DNA from: Colwellia echini
GTDB taxonomy: Bacteria; Pseudomonadota; Gammaproteobacteria; Enterobacterales; Alteromonadaceae
DNA: 64,000 nt
Direction of reading: 5' to 3'
Assembly (NCBI RefSeq): GCF_002843355.2
Contig: NZ_PJAI02000014.1
Span: 1-64,000 of the forward strand
Position 1 is the first letter of the stretch. Every line of letters starts with the position of its first letter. The notes beneath the pieces were generated by a model. It searched no databases. It was not told the origin of the DNA and saw only the letters and a list, made by a program, of their open reading frames with translations. Of this stretch, positions 27,361-39,747 are shown piece after piece. The position numbers and the translations under genes were made by a program.

Positions 27361-28362
27361 ATGCAATTATTTAGTCGATTAATTGTTATATTGTCAGCAT
27401 TTGCTATGACAGCGTGTGTGACAACCAGCGACCCACTTCCTTCATGGAATGATGGCCAGACAAAAACCAATATTATAACTTTTGTAACAAAAATTACCGA
27501 TAAAAACTCAGTCGATTTTGTACCCAAAGAAGAGCGCATAGCAACCTTTGATAACGACGGCACCTTATGGAGCGAACAACCTTATTATTTCCAACTAGCT
27601 TTTGCCTTTCATCAGGTAAAATTAATGGCCGACAAACACCCTGAGTGGAAAACTACCGAGCCTTTTAAAAGTGTGTTAGCTGATGACATGAAAGGTGTTA
27701 TGGCAAGTGGTGAAAAAGGTTTACTGCAAATAGTAAGCGCTACACATTCAGGTATGACAGCTGAGGAATTTGAAAAATCGGTTTATGATTGGAGTACTAC
27801 GGCAACTCACCCAACCACAGGAAAATTATTCACGTCAATGGTATACCAGCCTATGTTGGAGTTACTACAATACTTACGTGCTAATGACTTTAAAACCTTT
27901 ATTGTATCAGGTGGTGGCGTTGATTTTATGCGGGTATTTACCGAACAAATTTATGGTATTCCTCCAGAGCAGGTGGTTGGTAGTGAAATTGACTCACAGT
28001 TTAAATTGATTGATGGCATTCCAACCATATTAAGAGAGCCGAAGTTACTATTTGTTGATGACAAAGCGGGCAAACCAATTGGTATTTATCGTCATATCGG
28101 TCGTCGGCCAATTTTCGCTGCAGGTAATTCTGACGGTGATTTAGCAATGCTTGAATACACTACTATTAGTCGTGGACCTGATGACAAAAGCCTTCGTTTT
28201 GGTCTACTAGTCCATCATACTGACGCAGTGCGTGAATGGGCATACGATCGAGATTCAAAAATTGGTAAACTCGACCTAGGCTTAGATGAAGCACCTAAAC
28301 AAGGTTGGACACTAGTTAATATGAAAAATGAGTGGAAAGTTATTTACCCTACCGCTAAATAA
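27361..28362 (+). CDS. HAD-family phosphatase, predicted lipoprotein
   Basis: 333 residues from ATG 27361, with GGAG nine bases upstream; a GTG at 27346 would add five residues before the signal and is less likely. Residues 1-19 are a lipoprotein signal with lipobox MTAC (Cys19). HAD motif I is FDNDGT with nucleophile Asp64 and acid Asp66; motif II is FIVSGGG (about 186); motif III lysine lies near LFVDDKAGKP; motif IV AAGNSDGDLAML (about 266). This resembles phosphoserine-phosphatase-like HADs in the periplasm. Substrate unknown. It ends at a strong terminator. Confidence 0.85.
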   Translation: MQLFSRLIVILSAFAMTACVTTSDPLPSWNDGQTKTNIITFVTKITDKNSVDFVPKEERIATFDNDGTLWSEQPYYFQLAFAFHQVKLMADKHPEWKTTEPFKSVLADDMKGVMASGEKGLLQIVSATHSGMTAEEFEKSVYDWSTTATHPTTGKLFTSMVYQPMLELLQYLRANDFKTFIVSGGGVDFMRVFTEQIYGIPPEQVVGSEIDSQFKLIDGIPTILREPKLLFVDDKAGKPIGIYRHIGRRPIFAAGNSDGDLAMLEYTTISRGPDDKSLRFGLLVHHTDAVREWAYDRDSKIGKLDLGLDEAPKQGWTLVNMKNEWKVIYPTAK

Positions 28363-28406
28363 TATATGCTTTTCGATATGATACTACTCAGTTAATAATT
28401 TACTAA

Positions 28407-28446
28407 AAAAGACGACTGAATAAATATAGTCGTCTTTTCTTTTTTG
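28407..28446. terminator. Bidirectional rho-independent terminator
   Basis: AAAAGACGACT (28407-28417) and AGTCGTCTTTT (28428-28438), followed by a T-rich tract on the plus strand and by six T on the minus strand. It serves the HAD gene and the convergent EAL/HDOD gene. Confidence 0.8.
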
Positions 28447-28462
28447 TATAGTTTAAATATAT

Positions 28463-29686
28463 TTAAATAATAAACTCATCAGCAAAAGTCAGTGCGCCAG
28501 CGTAACAATGCATAACAAAATCTTCCTCTACTTTTAATTTTTTTTGACTTTCCTTTATTCCAATAAAATTACTAGCCTCTATTTTTAAACACAGTTCATA
28601 ACATTCACCTACTTTTCCTGAGTAACTTCCTAAAGCATCTTGTAAATCATTACTTAATGATAATTCTTTAAAAATAAATGGTAGCTCAACATCTATTAAC
28701 GAATTAAATATGGAAACCAAACCTAATAAATATCCTTTATCACTTAACTCCTTATCTTTAGCTAATAATAATTCGATAAACTTCGCTCTAATCAAGCCTA
28801 TTTTTAATAATTCTGACGGCTTATTTTCCGCTAAATCACCAAGCGCTAATACAGTTAAAAACTGCTTTAAAGTATCCTCACCAAGATAAATTGCAGCCTG
28901 AGAAATAGAACTGATTTCTCGTTTAGATGTCTTACACCTTAGGTTAGCAAGCCTTAACAACCTAGCAACTAAAGCAGCATCTTTTTCTATTTTTTTGATT
29001 AATAAGTGAAAATCAAAAGGCGTCTGCAGTATCAATTTTAGTAACCCTAAAATTGTCATTTGCGATGGATTAGCATTTTTATAATTAAGTAACTGAGGTT
29101 TAGAAAAATAGTACCCTTGAAAAAGATCGGCTCCTGCTTCTTTGATTAAATTAAACGAATCATAATCTTCTATCCGTTCTACAATAAGCAGTTTTTCAGG
29201 GAATTCACTTTTGAGTGATTTAATTCGCACAAGGGTAGTTTCAATGTTTTTATCAGCTTCAATTTTAATATACTGAACTTTCTGAAGTAATTTATTCCAT
29301 TTTTTATCACCATCGTAATCATCTAAAGCAAATACATAATTACTTTGTATTAACTGCTCTACAGCAGGAAGCACCTCATCAAGTTGCTGAGTTCTTTCAA
29401 TAATTTCCAGAACAACATCATCTGGCATGATCAATTTAGGTAATTCTGAAAGAATGGCACTTGTTGATAAGTTAATAAATAACTTCTTATTACCTGCTAA
29501 ATTCTCTATTCCATAAAATAACAAGCTATCAAAAAATAACCGAGCGGTGGCGATTTCATCACTTACTTCTGTAGGGAAATAATTTGCACTTGAGTTTCGA
29601 TATAATAATTCATAAGCAAATACATTTTCATTACGATCCAAAATCGCTTGTCTTGCAACAAATTGAACTTTGGTAACATCCTTCAT
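28463..29686 (-). CDS. EAL/HDOD regulatory protein with degenerate EAL domain
   Basis: 407 residues: an EAL-like domain (about 1-200) then an HDOD domain (about 200-405). The signature EAL is YELLYR here (FAYELLYR, about 25-32). EIIERTQQ and ALDDYDGD keep some of the fold, so c-di-GMP hydrolysis is doubtful. HDOD features include LLKLILQTPFDFHLLIKKIE and LLRLANL. Family members act as signalling scaffolds, not enzymes. The start is ATG 29686; the frame reaches a TTG at 29710. Single gene, in a slot beside eno where E. coli has other genes. Confidence 0.85.
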   Translation of the reverse strand: MKDVTKVQFVARQAILDRNENVFAYELLYRNSSANYFPTEVSDEIATARLFFDSLLFYGIENLAGNKKLFINLSTSAILSELPKLIMPDDVVLEIIERTQQLDEVLPAVEQLIQSNYVFALDDYDGDKKWNKLLQKVQYIKIEADKNIETTLVRIKSLKSEFPEKLLIVERIEDYDSFNLIKEAGADLFQGYYFSKPQLLNYKNANPSQMTILGLLKLILQTPFDFHLLIKKIEKDAALVARLLRLANLRCKTSKREISSISQAAIYLGEDTLKQFLTVLALGDLAENKPSELLKIGLIRAKFIELLLAKDKELSDKGYLLGLVSIFNSLIDVELPFIFKELSLSNDLQDALGSYSGKVGECYELCLKIEASNFIGIKESQKKLKVEEDFVMHCYAGALTFADEFII

Positions 29687-29803
29687 ATATATTCTCTTTA
29701 AGGCAAACAAGTAATAACTATAGTTAAAAATTAAATTAAAGAGGAAATTTTGTTCTAATTAATGTGCACGTATTTAATGGGCTTATTACTTATTATTAAT
29801 ACT

Positions 29804-29838
29804 AATTGAAATAATGAATCAATCACCTTCAAATAGCC
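29804..29838. repeat. Palindromic repeat family 3, second copy
   Basis: ATACTAATTGAAATAATGAA continuing TCAATCACCTTCAAAT matches the reverse complement of 8245-8285 at about 30 of 34 positions. It lies between the eno terminator and the EAL/HDOD promoter region. Confidence 0.5.
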
Positions 29839-29863
29839 TAAATGTTCTTCACTAAACAATAAG

Positions 29864-29903
29864 CAAAAAAAATCCCCACCCTTTTTAATAAAGGTGAGGA
29901 TTT
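29864..29903 (-). terminator. Rho-independent terminator of eno
   Basis: On the minus strand, AAATCCTCACCTTT, a short AT loop, AAAGGGTGGGGATTT and then a run of T, about 40 bases beyond the eno stop. Confidence 0.8.
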
Positions 29904-29942
29904 ATGATCTTAAGGTTTAAAAATCAGTTTCTAATTAAAGAA

Positions 29943-31256
<1,314 letters not shown>

Positions 31257-31320
31257 TTATGACGCTCAAGCGACGTGCTGAGCTATAAAGTTAATTTGCT
31301 TAAATATAAAACTTAAAACC

Positions 31321-31346
31321 AAAAACGAAGCTCTCACTCCGTTTTT
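31321..31346 (-). terminator. Probable terminator or attenuator between pyrG and eno
   Basis: AAAAACG and CGTTTTT pair around an imperfect stem; on the minus strand the hairpin ends in five T. eno would need its own promoter or read-through. Confidence 0.5.
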
Positions 31347-31357
31347 ATAGTGTATTA

Positions 31358-32992
<1,635 letters not shown>

Positions 32993-33261
32993 TCACCGAT
33001 GTAAAAAAACAGAATTTTGTGCTTATAAGAGCTAATAACTTTAGCCTTTAACAAATACTTTTTAATTAAAGTTGTACTGCTACTGACAAAGATTACTTTC
33101 GTTAACCAGTAATTTTGAGTAGTTTTGTAGTTATTTATTGATTAAAAATAATTGGTTAAAAAAGGACTTTAGCCAACTAAGCAAGACGGGAAAGTATTAT
33201 ACTTAAAATAGCCGTGAACAACAAAGAATAATTTTCTTAATTATTTGCATATCAACTGACT

Positions 33262-33335
33262 AACCTGAGTTCTGGATAAGCAAAATGTTACCACAGCCTT
33301 AATTACCCGTATTACTGCGTTTTGAAAGCTCCTCT
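33262..33335. mobile_element. MITE family 1, half copy upstream of ndh
   Basis: AACCTGAGTTCTGGATAAGC followed by AAAATG, CAGCCTTAATTACCCGTATTACT: the reverse complement of the right half of the element at 8392-8597. The partner half is missing. It overlaps the first codons of an open frame that runs into ndh and creates an apparent 42-residue N-terminal extension. The rest of 32990-33447 shows only the divergent pyrG and ndh promoter regions. Confidence 0.6.
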
Positions 33336-33447
33336 GCGATTAAATCCAAGTGAAATTAAATATATATTAACTCTGCAGAATCAACAGCTCCTTAGATGTA
33401 ATAACTTATGTTATTATTACCTTTCATTAACTTATTGGAGTCAAGGT

Positions 33448-34794
33448 ATGCACATTGTAATCATTGGTGGTGGTGCTGGTGGTCTTGAGTTAGCAAGTAA
33501 ATTAGGTAAAAAAAGAAGCAATAAAAAATTGCGCGACCAAGTACAAGTTACCTTGATTGATCAAAATGACACGCATTTATGGAAGCCTTTATTACACGAA
33601 GTAGCAACCGGTGCGCTTGACGATGGTGTAGATGCGGTAAGTTATCGTGCCCAAGCACATAACTGCGGTTTTGACTTTCAATTAGGTAAAGTCATTAATA
33701 TTGACCGTGATACTCAACAAGTAGAATTAGCACCATTAATTAACAGTGATAACGAAGTTGTACTTAAAACCCGTTACGTACCATACGATTATGTGGTTTT
33801 TGCATTAGGCAGTATTACTAATGACTTTAATGTGGAAGGTATTAGCGAAAACTGTATTTTCTTAGATAAACCATCACAAGCGATGCGTTTTCATAAAGAG
33901 TTGCTTGAATCGCTTTTAACCCTTGATGAAACCTTAAAAACAGAGCCTGATGCATCACTTACCATCTCAATTGTTGGCGCCGGAGCTACTGGTGTAGAGT
34001 TAAGTGCTGAGCTTTTTCATGCGGTAGAGGTTTTAAAAGTTTATGGTTTAAGCCGTTTAACTGATGTGCATTTAAAAGTTAACTTAATTGAAGCTGGACC
34101 TAGAATTTTACCAGCTCTACCAGAAAGAATTAGTGCAAATGCAAATTTTGAACTATCTGCCCTTGGTGTCAGTGTTTTAACAAACACTCGCGTTGTTAAA
34201 GGCCAAGCTGATGGTTTTGTAAAAGATGATGGCGAGTTAATTGCCAGTAATATGATGGTTTGGGCTGCAGGTGTAAAGGCACCTGATTTTATGAGTAATA
34301 TTGGCGGCTTAGAAACCAATAGAGTAAATCAATTATTAGTTAAACCTACATTACAAACCTTAACTGATGAACATATTTTTGCCATTGGTGATTGTGCTAG
34401 CTTGCCGTTAGAGCCTAATGAGATAATTCCGACCAATAGTCGTCAACGCATGGTACCACCAACGGCACAAGCAGCGCATCAAATGGCAAGTTTAGCGTTT
34501 AAAAACTTAACTCAGATAATGAACACCAACCAGCCCTCAAGTGATTCACTAAAATCTTTTAAATATAAAGACTACGGCTCACTTGTTAGTTTAAGTCATT
34601 ACTCAACCGTAGGTAGTTTGATGGGTGGGCTATCTAAGGGCTCTATGATGATCGAAGGTAGGCTTGCCCGAATAATGTATGTTAGTTTATATCGCATGCA
34701 CCAATTAGCACTGTTTGGTTTTTTTAAAATGGTTTTAATTGCTATATCAGGTCGTATTAATAAAGTTATTCGACCACGTTTAAAATTACATTAA
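33448..34794 (+). CDS. ndh: Type II NADH:quinone dehydrogenase
   Basis: A non-proton-pumping, membrane-associated FAD enzyme passing electrons from NADH to quinone. 448 residues from ATG 33448, which has TGGAG eight bases upstream and begins MHIVIIGGGAGGLELA with the FAD Rossmann motif. The frame continues upstream to 33322, but that part is MITE sequence. The NADH-binding GxGxxG is SIVGAGATGVELSAEL (about 183-198). A typical AIGDCASLP is near residue 313. A hydrophobic or amphipathic C-terminus (about 415-440) fits membrane docking. An ArcA/FNR-type site was not identified. Confidence 0.92.
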   Translation: MHIVIIGGGAGGLELASKLGKKRSNKKLRDQVQVTLIDQNDTHLWKPLLHEVATGALDDGVDAVSYRAQAHNCGFDFQLGKVINIDRDTQQVELAPLINSDNEVVLKTRYVPYDYVVFALGSITNDFNVEGISENCIFLDKPSQAMRFHKELLESLLTLDETLKTEPDASLTISIVGAGATGVELSAELFHAVEVLKVYGLSRLTDVHLKVNLIEAGPRILPALPERISANANFELSALGVSVLTNTRVVKGQADGFVKDDGELIASNMMVWAAGVKAPDFMSNIGGLETNRVNQLLVKPTLQTLTDEHIFAIGDCASLPLEPNEIIPTNSRQRMVPPTAQAAHQMASLAFKNLTQIMNTNQPSSDSLKSFKYKDYGSLVSLSHYSTVGSLMGGLSKGSMMIEGRLARIMYVSLYRMHQLALFGFFKMVLIAISGRINKVIRPRLKLH

Positions 34795-34879
34795 ATTGTT
34801 TGTAACTGGAACAATTTACCAAAGACTATTTTTTAACTGATTTTTAATACTTATTATCAGAATATAGAGGTTGAATTAC

Positions 34880-35476
34880 ATGACTTTAGAAAAACTAAAC
34901 AATACTTTAGCGGCTATTGACGAGATAAACAGTCAAGATCCTAATACGGTTACCGTAAACGGCGAAAGCCAAGCCAAAGAATTGCTTTACGGTCAACAGA
35001 TGACTGATTGTTTAACGCAATACTGGCCTGACGCAAATGAGTTATTACAAATTGCCGTTCGCGCACAACACATTAAACGCTGGCAGTTAAAGCGTACTGA
35101 GTTTGCTGAAGGTAAAGCAGGATATTACCAATGGCGTATTGCCCAAGGTAAGTTTCATGCTGAATTAACCGCAAGTATTATGCTTGAGCAAGGTTACAGT
35201 AATGAAGAGTCAGAAAAGTGCGCTTCGATTTTACGAAAAGAAAACTTAAAATCAAACCCTGATACACAAACACTAGAAGATGTCGCTTGTTTAGTATTTT
35301 TAATGCATTACTTTAATGACTTTGCTGCGCAATATACTGAGCAAGATAACGAAGCTAAAATTATCCGAATTGTGCAATTAACTTGGGGGAAAATGTCAGA
35401 CAAAGCTCATGATATTGCCTTGAGTTTAACCTTACCAGATCATTTAGCAGCTCTTGTAGGTAAAGCTTTAGCTTAA
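34880..35476 (+). CDS. DUF4202 family protein
   Basis: 198 residues from ATG 34880, preceded by AGAGG; a TTG at 34871 is less likely. The all-helical sequence contains RAQHIKRWQLKRTEF (about 63-77) and GYYQWRIAQGKFHAE (about 81-95), with conserved His residues that look like an HD-type metal site. The family occurs next to diverse metabolic genes; function unknown. It follows ndh by 85 bases on the same strand and may be co-transcribed. Confidence 0.8.
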   Translation: MTLEKLNNTLAAIDEINSQDPNTVTVNGESQAKELLYGQQMTDCLTQYWPDANELLQIAVRAQHIKRWQLKRTEFAEGKAGYYQWRIAQGKFHAELTASIMLEQGYSNEESEKCASILRKENLKSNPDTQTLEDVACLVFLMHYFNDFAAQYTEQDNEAKIIRIVQLTWGKMSDKAHDIALSLTLPDHLAALVGKALA

Positions 35477-35502
35477 TTAAGGCGCTATCTACACGTTTAC
35501 CG

Positions 35503-35862
35503 CTAAGTATCTTTACTTAACGGTAAACGTGCCACGAAGATAAACGGACCTATCATTAACGCAAATACCAGCGCAGTTAATATTACGCTTTTTAACAGGT
35601 AAGCCGACCAACAAATCGACAACACCATAGTTAATAAGGCTATTCTTTTTGATTTAAGTGAAATACTGCGCGATTCTTGCCAATCACGAATCATTGGCCC
35701 AAAGGTTTTATTGGCTAGTAGTTTACGCTGTAGCCTTGGTGAGGATTTAGCAAAACATGCCGCCGCAACTAATAAAAATGGCGTGGTTGGTAGAATAGGC
35801 AACACTACCCCTAAAAGTCCTAAACCGACAAACAATAATCCTATTATTTTTAGTAATAACAT
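35503..35862 (-). CDS. ybaN: YbaN family inner-membrane protein (DUF454)
   Basis: 119 residues with three membrane segments (about 2-20, 25-40 and 80-105) separated by a basic loop. Family pattern: GLGLLGVVLPILPTTPFLLVAAACFAKSSPR-type N-terminus (in pieces GVVLPILPTTPFLL and AAACFAKSSPR) and LLANKTFGPMIRDWQESRSI. Function unknown. Convergent with the DUF4202 gene and downstream of the SpoU methyltransferase by 53 bases. Confidence 0.85.
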   Translation of the reverse strand: MLLLKIIGLLFVGLGLLGVVLPILPTTPFLLVAAACFAKSSPRLQRKLLANKTFGPMIRDWQESRSISLKSKRIALLTMVLSICWSAYLLKSVILTALVFALMIGPFIFVARLPLSKDT

Positions 35863-35915
35863 TAACGAACCACGCTAAATTAACCTCGAAATACAGTAAA
35901 AGCCTTTAGCCTGTT

Positions 35916-36518
35916 TTATATCTCTTGCTTCCACTTGTTAAATATCGAGGTATTGTTGGTATCACGACTTTTACGAATAAGGTCATTATCCGCGCTAGTT
36001 GAGTTTTCTTGCGCAATCACTGATTTGGCCAATCTATCATAGAGTAATACATTAACTGTTGCCGCTAAGTTCATACAGCCTATGGTTGGCACATAAACAA
36101 CGTCATCGGCTATATCAATCACATCTTGTTTAATCGAGCTATCTTCTGGGCCAAAAATATAAACCGCTTCTTCTGGATGAACAAAATGCGGTAACGGGGT
36201 TGCACCTTCCACTAAATCGACACAAATAATTTTAGTGGTTGCTGGAATATTATCTAACGACTCTTTCAGATTAAGAAAGCTTTCTACCTGCATTAACGGA
36301 ATTTTTTCCGCCATGTTAAAAGTATCAGTTTGTAATATATTTTTATGATATTGCGCCGCTTTAGCAAAACGGTTGCCATTATATATAATTTGGTCTGCTT
36401 GATAACAACCTGCTGCGCGCATGACTGCGCCGACATTAGTTGGCGTTTTGGGGTTGGTTAGCGCGATAGTCACATTCGCTAGCTTTTGTTTGTTTACTGC
36501 TTGGGTTAGCGTACTCAT
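35916..36518 (-). CDS. SpoU/TrmH family RNA methyltransferase
   Basis: A SPOUT-fold enzyme, predicted S-adenosylmethionine-dependent 2'-O-methyltransferase acting on tRNA or rRNA. 200 residues: motif 1 NPKTPTNVGAVMRAAGCY (about 22-39), motif 2 YIFGPEDSSI (about 119-128), motif 3 IGCMNLAATVNVLLYDRL (about 145-162) with the deep knot that binds SAM. There is no N-terminal substrate domain, so it is the compact type; the target nucleotide cannot be assigned. It starts eight bases after the mazG stop on the same strand and is very likely in an operon with mazG. Confidence 0.85.
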   Translation of the reverse strand: MSTLTQAVNKQKLANVTIALTNPKTPTNVGAVMRAAGCYQADQIIYNGNRFAKAAQYHKNILQTDTFNMAEKIPLMQVESFLNLKESLDNIPATTKIICVDLVEGATPLPHFVHPEEAVYIFGPEDSSIKQDVIDIADDVVYVPTIGCMNLAATVNVLLYDRLAKSVIAQENSTSADNDLIRKSRDTNNTSIFNKWKQEI

Positions 36519-36526
36519 AATTCTAC

Positions 36527-37348
36527 TTAACTCTTACTTAACTTTTTTTCGTTAATTTTAACTTGTTGCCAATAACCTTCTAACTCACTCAAGTGATGTT
36601 CAGTAAAGCTTTTTCCTGATTTATTAACTTGTTCTTCAACGCCATAAAAACGTTTAGTAAATTTTTGATTAGCTTGTCGAAGCAAGGTTTCAGGATCTTC
36701 TTTGGCATGTCGACATAAGTTAACTACGGCAAACATTAAATCACCTAACTCTTCACCTAAAGCTTTTTTATCGAGCGTTTCAGCATAAAGTTCATCTTTA
36801 ACTTCTTGTACTTCTTCTTCAATTTTAGCAAATACGTCGTACTTATTATCCCAATCAAAACCAACATGAGAGCAACGTTTTTGAATTTTGGCTGCTTGTG
36901 ATAACGCTGGCAAGTTTTTTGGAATATCGGCTAAAATACTTAAATTATCAGTATTGGTTCTTTGCTGTCTCTCCTGCGCTTTTTCATTTTCCCAATTAGC
37001 TTTTATTTCGGCGTCTGTAGTTAAACTAGCATCACCAAAAACGTGTGGATGACGACGAATAAGCTTTTCACAAACAGCAGCAATAACACTGTCAAAATTA
37101 AACAGTTTTTGCTCTTGTCCTAACTGGCTGTAAAAAATCACTTGGAATAGTAAATCGCCTAGCTCTTTCTCAAGCTCAACAAAATCACCTTGTTCAATAG
37201 CATCAACGACTTCATAAGCTTCTTCTATGGTGTGACTGGTTATAGTGGTAAAATCTTGTTTGAGATCCCACGGACAGCCAGTTGCAGGATCGCGCAATTG
37301 CGCCATAATCCAACGTAGTTTTTCTATTGATGCTTGTTCATTTAACAT
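36527..37348 (-). CDS. mazG: Nucleoside triphosphate pyrophosphohydrolase MazG
   Basis: Hydrolyses NTPs and dNTPs to monophosphates; linked to ppGpp turnover and to house-cleaning. 273 residues (E. coli 263) with two MazG repeats: the first has CPWDLKQDFTTI (about 20-31), EEAYEVVDAIE (about 37-47) and ELGDLLFQVIFYS (about 60-72); the second has EEEVQEVKDEL (about 178-188) and LGEELGDLMFAVVNLCRH (about 198-215). It lies 120 bases downstream of relA, as in E. coli. pyrG, which follows mazG there, lies 3.5 kb away here. Confidence 0.95.
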   Translation of the reverse strand: MLNEQASIEKLRWIMAQLRDPATGCPWDLKQDFTTITSHTIEEAYEVVDAIEQGDFVELEKELGDLLFQVIFYSQLGQEQKLFNFDSVIAAVCEKLIRRHPHVFGDASLTTDAEIKANWENEKAQERQQRTNTDNLSILADIPKNLPALSQAAKIQKRCSHVGFDWDNKYDVFAKIEEEVQEVKDELYAETLDKKALGEELGDLMFAVVNLCRHAKEDPETLLRQANQKFTKRFYGVEEQVNKSGKSFTEHHLSELEGYWQQVKINEKKLSKS

Positions 37349-37468
37349 GGTTATTTATTTCTTCTTTAGTAATTCTTAAGCTAATACTTAGCTATTGCTT
37401 CGATAACACTTTATAGAAATTTATTAGCGCTATTGTAATGTTTTATAAGCAGATAAAGGCAAGTTAGC

Positions 37469-39703
37469 TTACAGTCGTCTGACTTTCATAACATCATCTA
37501 ACTGATTTAACTTTTCTAAAACGCGCTTTAATAGCTCACTGCTTTCTACTTCCACTTTAACGTTCATGATAACGGTTTGCTTCGCATGGTCAGTATTACT
37601 TTCCATACCGACAATACTCATTCTTTCATTCGAAATAATGGTAGAAATATCACGTAACAAGCCTTGTCTGTCACTACAAATTATTTGCACCGAGGCTTCA
37701 TAACTTTGATTATGCTTATTGCCCCATTGCACTTCTACTAAGCGCTCAGGGTGCATGTTAAGTAAGTTATGAACTTGTTCGCAATCTTCCCTATGTACAG
37801 AAATTCCGCGACCTTGAGTAATAAATCCGGTTATAGTGTCGCCCGGTACAGGTTGGCAACATTTAGCCATGTGAGTAAGTAAGTTACCCACACCCGATAC
37901 AGTAATACCGTTATCATCTGGTGTTGATGCTTTACTGGCAGAGCTTTGTTTAACTAAACTTTGCGGATCTATTTCAGGCTCAGGCTTAAACTTGCTATCG
38001 AGTTGAGTAAAGTAATTGATTACATGCTGTAATCTTACGTTATTAGTACCAATACCCGCATAAAGATCATCGACTGTTTTCATATTAAAGTGCTTAGCAG
38101 CCGTTAATAAATCAATGTTATCTAAAGGGTACTTTACAATTTCATGATCAAATAACTCTTTACCTTGAACAATATATTTATCTCGGTCGAGTAACTTGAA
38201 AAAGTGCTGAACTTTGGCGCGCGCACGTGAAGAATATATATAACTTAAGTTAGGGTTTAACCAATCTCGACTAGGGTTTGGTTTCTTACTGGTAAGTATT
38301 TCTACTTGATCACCCGTATGTAATTTATGAGTAAAAGGCACAATTTTGCCAAATACTTTCGCACCAATACAACAATGCCCTACATTCGAATGAATATAAT
38401 ACGCAAAGTCTAACGGCGTTGAGCCCATAGGTAAGTCAATAACATCACCACCTGGGGTGAATACATAAATTCGGTCTTCAAACACCTGGCTGCGTAATTC
38501 ATCAAGAATTTCACCGCTTTCAGCTACGTCATCTTGCCATTGTAGAATTTTTCTTAACCAACCAATTTTGTCATCAAAGCTGTTGCTTTTACCCTGCGCA
38601 TTACCTTCCTTGTAACGCCAATGCGCGGCAACACCAAGTTCGGCATCATCGTCCATTTGTTTGGTTCTAATTTGTACTTCAACAGACTTACCATTAGGAC
38701 CTAAAACCACCGTATGAATAGATTGATAGCCATTAGATTTAGGGGTAGCAACATAATCTGAAAATTCTTTTGCAATGTGTTGCCATTGCGTATGAACAAC
38801 ACCTAACGCAGAATAACAATCTTGCACTCTTTCAACCACAACACGTACTGCGCGCACGTCAAAAAGCTCTTCAAAATCAAGAGACTTCTGTTGCATTTTT
38901 TTCCAAATACTATAAATGTGTTTAGGTCGACCATACACTTCGCCATTAATACCTAGCTCTTTTAATTCATCGCTTAAATGACCAACAAAATTGCTCATGT
39001 ACTCTTCACGTTCAAGGCGAGTTTCATCTAACAATTGGGCAATTTTTTTATACACTTGCGGATGCAAATAACGAAATGAAATGTCTTCAAGTTCCCACTT
39101 TAATTGACCAATACCTAACCGGTTGGCAAGTGGAGCATAAATATTTGCACTTTCTTTAGCTGCTAAAACACGCGTTTCTTCATCACTTTTTTTCTTTTCA
39201 CGTAAATCACATAAGCGCTCTGCAAGCTTAATAACAACCGCGCGAACATCATCAACCATAGCAAGTAACATACGGCGCACATTATCAATATTTTGTGGTT
39301 CTTGATCGCTTGACTGGTTTGATGATTGGTTACCTCCTTGACGCAATGCTTTGATTGCCGCCATCTGCTCAACACCTTTGCACAACAAAAGAATATCTTT
39401 CGAAAAATGTTCTTTAACAAAACTAATAGTGATAATTTCATTGTCGATTAAAGGAGCGATAAAGGCAGAAACTAGCGAGTCAGCATCAAGATTTAAACCG
39501 CTTAAAATTTCTACCATTTCCATACTTTTTTTAAGTAATAAAGCCGACTTATCTTTGGCGTTAATTTCTTTTTGATAACAGTCTGATACTTTCAACCATG
39601 CAGCCGATAAAGCATCTGCTTTATTCTCACTCAAAGCTAAGTTACTTAGCCATTGTTCAAAGCTTTGCTCTGTTATTTTATGTGATTTACGCACAGACAC
39701 CAT
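37469..39703 (-). CDS. relA: (p)ppGpp synthetase RelA
   Basis: A ribosome-associated stringent-response enzyme making pppGpp from ATP and GTP when uncharged tRNA is in the A site. 744 residues (E. coli 744). The N-terminal HD-like domain lacks the intact HD (HFSKDILLLCKGVEQM), so hydrolysis is not expected, as in E. coli RelA. The synthetase domain spans about 240-350, with DLFDVRAVRV-type and NGYQSIHTVVLGP motifs. Then TGS (about 405-465), a Cys-rich conserved domain (MAKCCQPVPGD) and a C-terminal ACT domain (about 665-740). It lies 44 bases after rlmD on the same strand. Confidence 0.97.
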   Translation of the reverse strand: MVSVRKSHKITEQSFEQWLSNLALSENKADALSAAWLKVSDCYQKEINAKDKSALLLKKSMEMVEILSGLNLDADSLVSAFIAPLIDNEIITISFVKEHFSKDILLLCKGVEQMAAIKALRQGGNQSSNQSSDQEPQNIDNVRRMLLAMVDDVRAVVIKLAERLCDLREKKKSDEETRVLAAKESANIYAPLANRLGIGQLKWELEDISFRYLHPQVYKKIAQLLDETRLEREEYMSNFVGHLSDELKELGINGEVYGRPKHIYSIWKKMQQKSLDFEELFDVRAVRVVVERVQDCYSALGVVHTQWQHIAKEFSDYVATPKSNGYQSIHTVVLGPNGKSVEVQIRTKQMDDDAELGVAAHWRYKEGNAQGKSNSFDDKIGWLRKILQWQDDVAESGEILDELRSQVFEDRIYVFTPGGDVIDLPMGSTPLDFAYYIHSNVGHCCIGAKVFGKIVPFTHKLHTGDQVEILTSKKPNPSRDWLNPNLSYIYSSRARAKVQHFFKLLDRDKYIVQGKELFDHEIVKYPLDNIDLLTAAKHFNMKTVDDLYAGIGTNNVRLQHVINYFTQLDSKFKPEPEIDPQSLVKQSSASKASTPDDNGITVSGVGNLLTHMAKCCQPVPGDTITGFITQGRGISVHREDCEQVHNLLNMHPERLVEVQWGNKHNQSYEASVQIICSDRQGLLRDISTIISNERMSIVGMESNTDHAKQTVIMNVKVEVESSELLKRVLEKLNQLDDVMKVRRL

Positions 39704-39747
39704 GAGTAGGCCTTTATCCTTAAAAAATTATCTTAATAACTGAAATA

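Noticed and set aside
33322-33447. N-terminal extension of NADH dehydrogenase
   Set aside because: It is MITE-derived and unlike the family; the FAD motif begins at 33448 right after a good ribosome-binding site.
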